A DNA stretch of 37,859 bases from a virus, in IMG/VR virus record IMGVR_UViG_3300027714_000048, positions 1 to 37,859 of that record. One strand, written 5' to 3'. Positions 14,326 to 23,500 of the stretch are shown here, one piece after another. The translations under genes and the position numbers were made by a program. The notes under the pieces were generated by a model. The model searched no databases. It saw only the letters and a program-made list of their open reading frames with translations, and was not told the origin of the DNA. How positions within the stretch are numbered: the first letter of the stretch is position 1; each line of letters starts with the position of its first letter.

Positions 14326-16533
14326 ATGGCAAGAAGTAGAGATTTTGCAAGTTCAGCTAAAGGTGGCGATGCCGACTTTAAAACTGAAGATATCCCCGGT
14401 ATCAGGGAAGAAAAAGGCATTGTTATTGGTGTAGTTAAGGTTAATGCTCACCCTGCGAGCATGGGCAACCTAAGTGTATTCATTCCTACCTTTGCCGATG
14501 CAGGAATTGACAATGTTAAGTCGCAATGGCGCCAAGTTAGATATTGTACCCCTTTCTACAGCAGGACAGAAGTGCTAGGTTCTGGTGATAATACTATTGT
14601 AACAAAGAACACTGCTGGTATGGTTTATCCATGTCCAGATATTGGAACTAAAGTTTTATGCTTCTTTCCAGAAGGCAGAAACCAAGATGGATTTTGGTTT
14701 GCTTGTGCCCCTGACACTTATATGATGCAAAGTTTGCCTGAGCCTGCGCTTACGTCTAATATTACTACAGAGCCAGGACAGATTAGAGGAACTAAAGCAC
14801 CAGGCGGCGAGTTTAACGACAACGATAACCGAACTGACGAGATAAAGAATTATTTAACTCCTAAAAGAGCCTTTGACTTTTATACACACAGTATACTAAA
14901 AACCCAGGGAATAGATCAAGACGAAATTCGCGGACTAACTAGCAGTAACTATATGCGAGAAACACCAAGTGAACTGTTTGGTATTACAACCAAAGGCCGT
15001 CGTGTTGCCCCTAACGGTGTTGATATTGCAGACAATACGGCTATTATTGGCAAGTTAAAAAGCAATACTGACTTAACTAAATCTGAGGCCGCAGCGGTTG
15101 AAGGCAAGTTTGCAAGAAAACATGGCCACAGTCTTGTAATGGACGACGGTGATATTGAGGGCAACAACAACTTAATACGATTTAAAACTGCTGGTGGTCA
15201 TCAAATTTTAATGCATGACACGGAAGATATAATTTATATTGGAAACAGCAAGGGAACATCTTGGATTCAAATGGATGCAGAAGGTCAGCTTGACGTTTAT
15301 AGTAGATCTAACATTAACCTGAGAAGTAGAAATATCAATATGCATGCTGATTCTAGTATTAAGATGTTTGCTGGAAACAATATTCAAATAGTAGCTGGGA
15401 ATACCTTGCAATTAGAAGGCGGTAATCTAGCTCATATGTACAGTGACGGACAGGCACAAATGTACGGAGCCAAGAGCATTGACATTAAGAGTGGATCTGG
15501 TTTAAATATAGAAGGATCTAAGGTAGGAATTAAAGCTGGTGGAAACATGGACCTGGAAGCTGCTTGTTTAGCACTTAATGGCAAGGCTAGCGGCGCAAGA
15601 AACCAAAAAGCCGCAATTAAAAGTACTAAACCAGAAACTGTCCGTAACGGAAAGGGATTTTGGGAAGCTACTGAAACACTTAAAACTACTGTAGACAGAG
15701 TTCCTACTCACGAGCCATATTCTGAACATAAAACTACTACACAGGAATCATTATTGCGCTCTATTCAAATTGGCAATGTACCCACAAGTGGAACTGTTTT
15801 GCTTACAGCATTAAATCAAGCAGTTAAAACAGATGGCCCTGGGCTTAGCCTAATTAAATTATTACCAAACAGTGAAAATATTTTAGCATCAACTATTTTA
15901 AAACAAGCCGATATCAATGTTAATGTTGGAGACTTATCTAGTGATATAATTAAAAACCTAGCCGCCGCCACTGTAGAAAAAGCAGGCAGCGGAGGATTAT
16001 TATCGTTTATTGATCCGATAACCAAGGCAGTTGGAAAATATGGCGCAGATGCAGTATCTCTAATTAATAATGGATTTGTTAGACCAGAAACGTTCTTTAA
16101 CGGCGAGCTTGAAAATCCAAGAATGTGGACTAACAAATTAGGAATTGATGGGTTACAGTCTTTCCTTGGTGCTGGCAATATTCAAGAAGATTTGTTTTTA
16201 ACAGATGTGGTTGACGATTATCAAAACGCAATATTTACTGGTGCTATTCAAGATGATGATGACGAAAGCACTATTGCTGGAATGGTTATGGTTGCCCGAG
16301 CTGCTAACGCAACAGTTGCAAGCGACTTTCGAGAAGGAAGAGTTATTGACCCCAAACCAATTATTGGAACAGTAAATATAACTAGTGCTGATGGTATGGT
16401 TAAAGAATTAGCATCATGGTTCCAAAAAGGAGTAGCTGCTGTTAGTATGGTAGGCACTACGGATAATTTGGGATATACAGATAAGTGGTATGACGATACT
16501 AGTAAAGATGACCTAGCACAGACTTGGTCTTAA
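14326..16533 (+). CDS. gp5: Baseplate hub spike gp5 with a C-terminal lysozyme-like domain
   Basis: The 735-residue central spike protein. Residues about 25-145 form an OB-fold-like domain (GIVIGVVKVNAHPASMGNLS; GMVYPCPDIGTKVLCFFPEG; DGFWFACAPDTYM). From about 265 (HGHSLVMDDGDIEG) to 415 there is a repetitive beta-strand region (GTSWIQMDAEGQLDVYSRSN, INLRSRNINMHADSSIKMFA, GGNMDLEAAC), the gp5C/VgrG-type beta-helix needle. T4 gp5 has its lysozyme between these parts; here none is inserted there. Residues about 555-700 (GKYGADAVSLINNGFV; KLGIDGLQSFLGAGNIQEDL; STIAGMVMVARAANATVASD) instead resemble the helical lysozyme-like domain of some phage tail lysins, without the usual ESGG-type catalytic stretch. 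The start has GAGG 9 nt upstream; AAAGGAGG for gp25 lies just after the stop. Confidence 0.85.
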   Translation: MARSRDFASSAKGGDADFKTEDIPGIREEKGIVIGVVKVNAHPASMGNLSVFIPTFADAGIDNVKSQWRQVRYCTPFYSRTEVLGSGDNTIVTKNTAGMVYPCPDIGTKVLCFFPEGRNQDGFWFACAPDTYMMQSLPEPALTSNITTEPGQIRGTKAPGGEFNDNDNRTDEIKNYLTPKRAFDFYTHSILKTQGIDQDEIRGLTSSNYMRETPSELFGITTKGRRVAPNGVDIADNTAIIGKLKSNTDLTKSEAAAVEGKFARKHGHSLVMDDGDIEGNNNLIRFKTAGGHQILMHDTEDIIYIGNSKGTSWIQMDAEGQLDVYSRSNINLRSRNINMHADSSIKMFAGNNIQIVAGNTLQLEGGNLAHMYSDGQAQMYGAKSIDIKSGSGLNIEGSKVGIKAGGNMDLEAACLALNGKASGARNQKAAIKSTKPETVRNGKGFWEATETLKTTVDRVPTHEPYSEHKTTTQESLLRSIQIGNVPTSGTVLLTALNQAVKTDGPGLSLIKLLPNSENILASTILKQADINVNVGDLSSDIIKNLAAATVEKAGSGGLLSFIDPITKAVGKYGADAVSLINNGFVRPETFFNGELENPRMWTNKLGIDGLQSFLGAGNIQEDLFLTDVVDDYQNAIFTGAIQDDDDESTIAGMVMVARAANATVASDFREGRVIDPKPIIGTVNITSADGMVKELASWFQKGVAAVSMVGTTDNLGYTDKWYDDTSKDDLAQTWS

Positions 16534-16546
16534 AGGAGGAACAGCA

Positions 16547-16918
16547 ATGGCGATGTACAGAGGGTTTAGTACCCTACAAGGAAACTTTTCATCTACTAAA
16601 GTAGTAGACACAGAGTTAGTTAAACGTGATTTGTTAAATTCCTTTGCTATACGCAAAGGCGAAAAAGTTGGAGTACCAGGATATGGTAGTGGGGTATTAG
16701 ATTTAGTTATGGAACCACTAACAGAAGAGGTAAAAAACTTACTTCTTGAGGAAGTTACATCAACTATTGCACAAGATCCCCGTGTTGCTTTACAACAACT
16801 CGTTATTGAAGAGTATGAAAACGGATTACAAGCACAAATAAACTTATTATACGTACAATCTAACGAGAGCGAGAGCCTAATTATTAATTTTGACAGACAA
16901 GACGGCACAGTAAGCTAG
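16547..16918 (+). CDS. gp25: Baseplate wedge protein gp25
   Basis: The 123-residue protein is the conserved wedge protein shared by T4 baseplates, other contractile tails and type VI secretion (TssE). It shows AMYRGFSTLQG at the start, RDLLNSFAIRKGEKVGVPGYG, then GVLDLVMEPLTEEVKNLLLEE and SAIAQDPR-type sequence (TIAQDPRVALQQL); the family motif EPR appears as DPR. The length is close to T4 gp25 (132). AAAGGAGG lies 7 nt before ATG 16547, the strongest ribosome-binding site in this block. It follows gp5 by 13 nt and is followed by a 56-nt spacer with a late promoter, so it is the last gene of the upstream late operon. Confidence 0.93.
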   Translation: MAMYRGFSTLQGNFSSTKVVDTELVKRDLLNSFAIRKGEKVGVPGYGSGVLDLVMEPLTEEVKNLLLEEVTSTIAQDPRVALQQLVIEEYENGLQAQINLLYVQSNESESLIINFDRQDGTVS

Positions 16919-16945
16919 CCTTTAATAGTAGTAGTTTATCACAGC

Positions 16946-16953
16946 AATAAATA
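16946..16953 (+). promoter_or_regulatory. Late promoter of gp6
   Basis: AATAAATA followed by C is identical to the gp48 promoter element and one change from the T4 late element. It is the only notable feature of the 56-nt gp25-gp6 spacer. The start near 16959 would give a leader of about 16 nt that contains AGGAAGG. Confidence 0.7.
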
Positions 16954-16974
16954 CGATTATAGGAAGGTGAATCT

Positions 16975-19900
16975 ATGGCTAACACAACACGATCAAGCAA
17001 TCTCTTTGCTACTGAAGACTGGACAAAAGTTTACGAATCATTCAAGGAAATTGACTTCCAGAGTTATGATTTCCAGACCATTCGTAAGAGCATGGTTGAC
17101 TATCTGCGCAACTACTACCCAGAAGATTTTAATGATTATATTGAGTCTAGTGAGTATGTAGCACTTATTGATATGATTGCGTATGTAGCACAGAGTTTAA
17201 GTTTTAGAACAGACTTAAACGCCAGAGAAAACTTCCTTGAAACAGCAGAGCGTAGAGATAGTATTCTCCGCCTTGCTAAAATGCTTAACTACTTTCCTAA
17301 ACGTAGTCAGATTTCACGAGGACTGCTTAAAATTGATAGTGTGTCTACAACTGAGATTATCCTAGATAGTAACAGTAATAACCTTGAAAATACAGAGATT
17401 TTTTGGGGCGATGAAACAAATCCAGACTTCCTAGAACAGTTTACTACTATTATGAACGCTAGCATGGTCAAGACACAGAGATTTGGCAATCCTTCTCTTA
17501 AAACTACAGTGGGCGGGATACAAATACAAGAATATAATATTAGTACAGTTCCTAACTCTATTCCAATTTACGATTTTAGAAACGATGTAAGTGGACAAGA
17601 GTTTTCTTTTGAAGTTGTTAACGGAACTTTCAGTGGAACAGATTATCTGTATGAAGTTGCTCCTAAACCGGGTAGCACTATTAATACAATCTATAGAAAC
17701 GACACCCGCGGGTTTAACAGTATTAATACTGGATTCTTCTTTTACTTTAAACAAGGAACGTTGCAGACACTGGATTTTAATGTTGATGAAGCATTGCCAA
17801 ACCGTGTTGTTGAAATTGACGTTAACGGAATTGATAATAACGATGTATGGTTGTATGAATTAGACAGCAATGGCAAAGAGGAAACCCTTTGGGCTAAAAT
17901 TCCTGCTATTACTGGAAACAATGCTATCTTTAACAGTCTTAACAAAGACACTAAGACATTGTTTAGTGTACAGAGTCGCAGTGCAGATAGAATTAGCCTT
18001 GTATTTGGCGACGGAGTATTTTCAAATATCCCTAAAGGAAACTTTAGAGTTTACTTCCGTGTAGGCAACGGGTTTACATATAAAATTAGTCCACAGGACA
18101 TGAATGCTGTTACATTAACTATTCCATACATAAGCCACAGTTCTCAAGTTGAAACACTTACGGTTAGCATGAGTTTAAAACAAACTGTAGCAAACTCTAG
18201 TGCAAGAGAAAACTTAAACGATGTTAAGGCCAGAGCACAACAACAATACTACACACAGGATCGTATGATTACTGGCGAAGACTATCAGATTTATCCTTTT
18301 ACAAGTTTTAACAACATTATTAAAAGTAAAGCTGTTAACAGAACTAGTAGTGGAGTTAGCCGTTACTTGGATGTTAGAGATACGACTGGAAAGTATAGTT
18401 CAACTAACATCTTTGCAGAGGACGGCATCTTCTACAAAGAAGACACATTACCAACATTTAGTTTTACTTTTATTACCGACAGTGATATCAGCAACACGTT
18501 AGCAACACAAGTTGAGAGTGTGATTCAAGCAAACCCAATGTATCACTACTTCCTAAAAAATTACGGAAGGCTTGATATAACCAATCTAAGTATTACTTGG
18601 AATCAAACAACTATTGGCACAGGAGTTTGCACTGGATTTCTTAAAAATGCTACTCTAAATCCACAATCAATAGCAGGTTTTACCAGTAGTAACTTAAAAT
18701 TCTTTAAAGAAGGAACTCTTGCTAAGTTTTCTGCTCCGGCAGGATATGTTTTTGATGTAAACAATAATTTAGTACTAGGCACAGTTGGTTCGCTTAACAC
18801 TAAAAGTTATATTTGGGCTGGTTGCAGTAACGTTGTTGAAGACGGAGCTAACCTTGGTGCAGGAAATTTAGAAAGCGGAGTTGGGCCTGTAACGCTAAGT
18901 GAAGTTATTCCAAATACTGCTAAGTTAGATGAGATTATCTATCCTTGGAATACTAGTTTTACAAGTACTATCAGGCAGGCAATCATTGATAACATCAGTA
19001 ACTATAAAACATTTGGCATTAGATACGATACAGACACACAAGAATGGGTTGTTATTTCAGGTGTTAATCTTAATCAAACAACTACATTTAACTTGCAACA
19101 TGCTGGTGATTCGACCGGAACCAACCAAGACGCTAGTTGGTTGTTCTTGTTTACTAACGATGGCGAAACAACTACAGTTAAGCACAGAAGTTTAGAGTAT
19201 ATATTTGAAAGTTTCCTTGAAACACGTTTTTACTTTGACAAAGACTTAAAAATCTTTGATCCAAGATCAGGCAAAACTATTAAAGATAAAATCGTCATGC
19301 TTAAAGTTAACAGCCTGCCTGATTCCAATACAGCATTTGGTCAAGATTATATTATGAATGTTGATAGCACTGTAATTGAAGACGATGGATATATTTTAAC
19401 AGAGCGTATTAAAGTAACGTTCCCAGATCAAGACAGTGACGGAGTTATTGATGACCCTGATGTGTTTAATGTGGTAGTAGCACCTGATACCTCAGAAAAA
19501 GTTGTTTTTTATAAGACATATTTAGATAACAGCGGATATACTAGATTTGAGCCAGTAGAAAGCACTAAAGTTGAAAGTGGATATACATCCTTAACTGATA
19601 TTACCGCAGTTCAGAACACTTATGCTAGCGGACAGATATTTTATGCGTCTACTACTGGTAGTTTTTATATCTTGTCAATTAATAATGTTAACGTAAAAAC
19701 GCTAACACAGACAACAGATTATATAACTAAGATCGGCAGAGATAACCTGTTGTTCCAGTATACACACAATAGTCCCAATGACAGGCGTATTGACCCGAGT
19801 CCAAGCAATATCATTGACTTGTTCTTGTTAACAAAAGTTTATGATGCTGACTTTAGAAACTGGATCACGGACTTAACAGGCTCAGTATCTAAGCCAGCTA

Positions 19901-20589
19901 AACCAAGCACCAGCGAATTAAGAGATGCTTACGGCGATCTAGAAAACTTTAAGAGTGTTAGTGACGCTATTGTATTCAATAGTATTAAATATCGACCATT
20001 ATTTGGTGATAAGGCGGACACAGAATTGCAAGCAACGTTTAAGGTAGTAAAAAATACCGCAACACTAGTAAGTGACAATGAAATTAAAGCACGTATTGTT
20101 GAAGAAGTTAATAACTACTTTGCAATATCAAACTGGGACTTTGGCGACACGTTCTACTTTAGTGAACTTGGTGCTTATTTGCATAATGCATTAACTCCTA
20201 ACGTTCTTAGTGTGATTATTGTTCCTAAGTCTAGCACCAGCGGATTTGGTAGTTTGTATCAAATCGCTAGTAACAGGAATGAGATTTTTATTAGTGCAGC
20301 AACAGTTAACGATATTGATATAATTGATGTTATTACTTCCGCTCAGTTACAAGCATCTGGAAATGTTGTAAATACTACTAGTGGCATTACAACCATTGAA
20401 AGTGTTAGTAGCACTGGTAGTTCTACAGCACTAGAGACAACGACAAATACTACAGGTACTACAACTGCATCAACAAGCAGTGCAAGTAGTTCAAGTAGCT
20501 CAAGTAGTGCGAGCAGTTCAAGTAGCTCAAGTAGCTCAAGCTCGTCTAGCAGTTCAAGTAGTTCAAGTTCCGGAGGCTATGGTTACTAA
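16975..20589 (+). CDS. gp6: Baseplate wedge protein gp6, enlarged, with a poly-serine C-terminus
   Basis: Gp6 dimers form the inner ring of the T4 baseplate and link the wedges. The N-terminus is diagnostic: DWTKVYESFKEIDFQSYDFQ, TIRKSMVDYLRNYYPEDFND, YVALIDMIAYVAQSLSFRTD, LNARENFLETAERRDSILRL and AKMLNYFPKRSQ. The central part also follows gp6/gpJ-like proteins (RAQQQYYTQDRMITGEDYQI; PFTSFNNIIKSKAVNRTSSG). The length is 1204 residues against 660 in T4. Extra material includes a Ca-loop-like DQDSDGVIDDPD (residues 818-829) and a Thr/Ser-rich end with a near-continuous serine run at about 1168-1199, closing SGGYGY. The start has AGGAAGG about 7 nt upstream behind its own late promoter. The TAA overlaps the next ATG (TAATG). 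Confidence 0.93.
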   Translation: MANTTRSSNLFATEDWTKVYESFKEIDFQSYDFQTIRKSMVDYLRNYYPEDFNDYIESSEYVALIDMIAYVAQSLSFRTDLNARENFLETAERRDSILRLAKMLNYFPKRSQISRGLLKIDSVSTTEIILDSNSNNLENTEIFWGDETNPDFLEQFTTIMNASMVKTQRFGNPSLKTTVGGIQIQEYNISTVPNSIPIYDFRNDVSGQEFSFEVVNGTFSGTDYLYEVAPKPGSTINTIYRNDTRGFNSINTGFFFYFKQGTLQTLDFNVDEALPNRVVEIDVNGIDNNDVWLYELDSNGKEETLWAKIPAITGNNAIFNSLNKDTKTLFSVQSRSADRISLVFGDGVFSNIPKGNFRVYFRVGNGFTYKISPQDMNAVTLTIPYISHSSQVETLTVSMSLKQTVANSSARENLNDVKARAQQQYYTQDRMITGEDYQIYPFTSFNNIIKSKAVNRTSSGVSRYLDVRDTTGKYSSTNIFAEDGIFYKEDTLPTFSFTFITDSDISNTLATQVESVIQANPMYHYFLKNYGRLDITNLSITWNQTTIGTGVCTGFLKNATLNPQSIAGFTSSNLKFFKEGTLAKFSAPAGYVFDVNNNLVLGTVGSLNTKSYIWAGCSNVVEDGANLGAGNLESGVGPVTLSEVIPNTAKLDEIIYPWNTSFTSTIRQAIIDNISNYKTFGIRYDTDTQEWVVISGVNLNQTTTFNLQHAGDSTGTNQDASWLFLFTNDGETTTVKHRSLEYIFESFLETRFYFDKDLKIFDPRSGKTIKDKIVMLKVNSLPDSNTAFGQDYIMNVDSTVIEDDGYILTERIKVTFPDQDSDGVIDDPDVFNVVVAPDTSEKVVFYKTYLDNSGYTRFEPVESTKVESGYTSLTDITAVQNTYASGQIFYASTTGSFYILSINNVNVKTLTQTTDYITKIGRDNLLFQYTHNSPNDRRIDPSPSNIIDLFLLTKVYDADFRNWITDLTGSVSKPAKPSTSELRDAYGDLENFKSVSDAIVFNSIKYRPLFGDKADTELQATFKVVKNTATLVSDNEIKARIVEEVNNYFAISNWDFGDTFYFSELGAYLHNALTPNVLSVIIVPKSSTSGFGSLYQIASNRNEIFISAATVNDIDIIDVITSAQLQASGNVVNTTSGITTIESVSSTGSSTALETTTNTTGTTTASTSSASSSSSSSSASSSSSSSSSSSSSSSSSSSSGGYGY
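20476..20571 (+). repeat. Low-complexity AGT/TCA/AGC repeat coding the serine tract of gp6
   Basis: About 96 bp of tandem, imperfect AGTAGCTCA / AGTTCAAGT units encode 32 residues, all serine except two alanines. Mixed serine codons (AGT, AGC, TCA, TCG, TCT, TCC) show it is not a pure trinucleotide array, but 6- and 9-bp periods are clear. Length variation by slippage or unequal exchange is plausible. Confidence 0.9.
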
Positions 20590-23500
20590 TGGCAATAAGA
20601 AAAACACAACAGCTATTACCTGAAGTATTTCGCACTAGTAAAAACAAGAAATTTCTAAATGCTACCCTTGACCAATTAATTAGTGAAGACAACAAAATAA
20701 AAGTTAATGGATTTATTGGCAGAAAGAGTGCTGCAAATTTTCAGAAGGGAGACAACTATCTAGTTGAAACTTCAGCTTTTAGACAAAACTATCAACTTGA
20801 GCCTGGGGTAATTTACGAAGATGCGTCTGGTACAGTCCAGAGTGTTAGTAGTATTAACGATGCTTTAAGTACTATAAGGTATAACAACGGATCCACAGCA
20901 AACCAAGACACTCTTTATAGACAACAGTATTACAACTGGAGTGGATATGTTGACTTAGATAAGTTAATTAACTATGGTGAATATTTTTGGTTGCCAGGTG
21001 GACCGGACAGTGTGCAAGTTTTTGCAGATACTATTGATACAACTCAAGACTTTACTGTACTTAGAGAAGGAACAACATATGCACAAATTGAATACGACAC
21101 TGTTGGTTATGACGAAGGTCCATTTGATGAAAGAACTTTATCAGTTGATACTGGAGGATTAAACTATAGGTTTGATGATTCTACTACTACCCCTAACCCA
21201 GTAATATATCTAGCTCGTGGCGGTGAATATACTTTTAAAGTCGATCAAGACGGCGTTCCTTTTTGGATACAGACAGAAATAGGAACATCTGGAGTAAGCA
21301 AAACACAGAAGAATATTAGTACCAGGGATATTTTTGGCACAGTTAACAACGGCGAAGATGATGGAATTATTACTTGGCGTGTCCCTCACACAGATGCCCA
21401 AGATAGATTTACAAGTATGACTGTTGACGCAGATGTTGATGTTGCGACAGACTTAGTATACACTAAAATACACAATCAATCACTAAGTGTTTTCCTAGCA
21501 GCCTACCCAACCGGTATTGACGGGTTAACTGAAATTAATGGAAAGACACTAGTGTTTGCTAACCAAAGTCTAGATGAAACAGATTGGGCAGGACTATCAG
21601 TTGCTGAGAGATACAGTGTTTTTAATATCACAGTTAGCAGCATCAATGATGTTGATACTATTGTTTTATCGTATCTTAAAGATATTACCTCTGGCAACAA
21701 AGTAAGAGTTAAGCAAGGCAACGTTTATGCTAACAAGCAATTATGGAAAAATGCATCTGGGCAACTTGAGTTAATTCCGCCTATTACTGCTAGCCAAACT
21801 GAATTCTTTTATCAAGACGGAAAAGATGCAAATAGATTTGGTAAAATTGTCCTTGTTGATCAAGGCGATAGTGCAGTTATTGATATTAATCAGGACGTTA
21901 TCGGCAGGGAAACATACACTAGTCCTAACGGCGTAGCATTTACAAATGGCCTTAAAGTTGAATTTGATAACAGTGTTACCCCAGATACTTTTCAAAATAC
22001 CGTTTTTTACGTAGAAGGTGTTGGTACTAGTATTAAATTAGTTTCTGAGACATCGTTGTCTACACCAGAAACATATGCTGTAACTGAAAATGAACCTTAC
22101 GACTCTGAAAACTTTGATGTTGGTGGATTTGAAGCTTCATTAAACAGTCCTACGTTACAAGATTATATTGTTATTAACCGCGCAAGTTTGGATAACAATG
22201 CTTGGAGCCGCGGAAACAGGTGGTTCCACCGCTCTGTGCTTGCTGATACAGCAATTTATAATAAATTTACTTTAGTAATTAACGATACTGCTAGAGCAAA
22301 GCGTCCTATTATTGAATTTGATGCTGGCTTGCAACTCTTTAACACAGGAACCACTAGCCAAACTCCTGTTAGCGTAGTCGACACAGAAGAAACAGATGCG
22401 TTTAGTAATGTTAATGGAAAAACTGGATATTTTGCAGATGGTATTAATTTAACTCCGGGGGTAACTGTGTGTTTCAGTGCTGATCCAGATGTTAAGCAGA
22501 ACATTTACCAAGTTAGCCTTATCGATCAAGATAGTAATTTAGCAACTGATCCAATTATTAACCTAACACAAATTGGCACAATTAAAGACGGTGACTGTTT
22601 GCTTAGTAATACGGGAACAACAAATCAAGGAAATTTGTTTTACTACACTAGCTTAACAGATACATGGACACTTGGACAACAAAAAACAAAAATTAACCAA
22701 GAGCCGTTGTTTGACGTATTTGATCCTCAATATGTTAGTTTTAGTGACACAACAAAATATCCAAGCTCAGGATTTATCGGAAGTAAATTATTCAGTTACA
22801 AGAGAAATACTAACAGTGGCGCAGACATAATTTTAGGCTTCGGGTTAAGTTATAGAAATATCAATAACGTTGGCGACATACTTTTTGAAAACAATTATGT
22901 TAACGACAAGTTTACATATACAAAAGCTAATGTCGGTGCTGTTGATGTCATCGTTAGAAGCGGGCACGTACACAAAAACAGTGAGCTTGCTGATTTAGTT
23001 ACCAGAGAATTAAAGAATGGTTGGACAAAAGTATTAAGCGAAAGCAGACAATGGCAACAAGTTCAGTACACTGTTGATGCTGAGTTATTTAGTTTTGAGA
23101 TTGGAGCCTATCCTAAAGTAGATAATGATCAAGTAACACTACAGGTATTTGTTAACGGAGACTTCCAACCTGCTAGCAATTATGTGCAACTAATAACCAA
23201 TGAAAAATATTATGTTAGTTTTGTAACAGCGTTAGCACAAGAAGACGTTGTCCTTATTAGAGCTTACAGCGAAACAGTAAACCCATTAGGGTTTTATGAA
23301 ACTCCTTCTAATCTTGAAAATAATGCTAACAATGACGACTTTAAAGAGTTAACTCTAGGACAGTTACGAAATCACTTTGTTCAACTTACTAGAGAGATAC
23401 CAACATTAACTGGAACCAGTCTTGGCACAAGCAATGCAAGAGACCTAGACTATAAAAAGTATCCAGGAAAGATCCAACAGCATAGTGCTGGAGTAACACT

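Noticed and set aside
16513-16908. Minus-strand open frame of 131 residues opposite gp25
   Set aside because: Gp25 on the plus strand is unmistakable and has a strong ribosome-binding site; the opposite frame has none and no recognisable content.
20476-20571. Tandem repeat considered as a CRISPR or intergenic repeat array
   Set aside because: It is in frame within gp6 and encodes a serine tract; there are no spacers.
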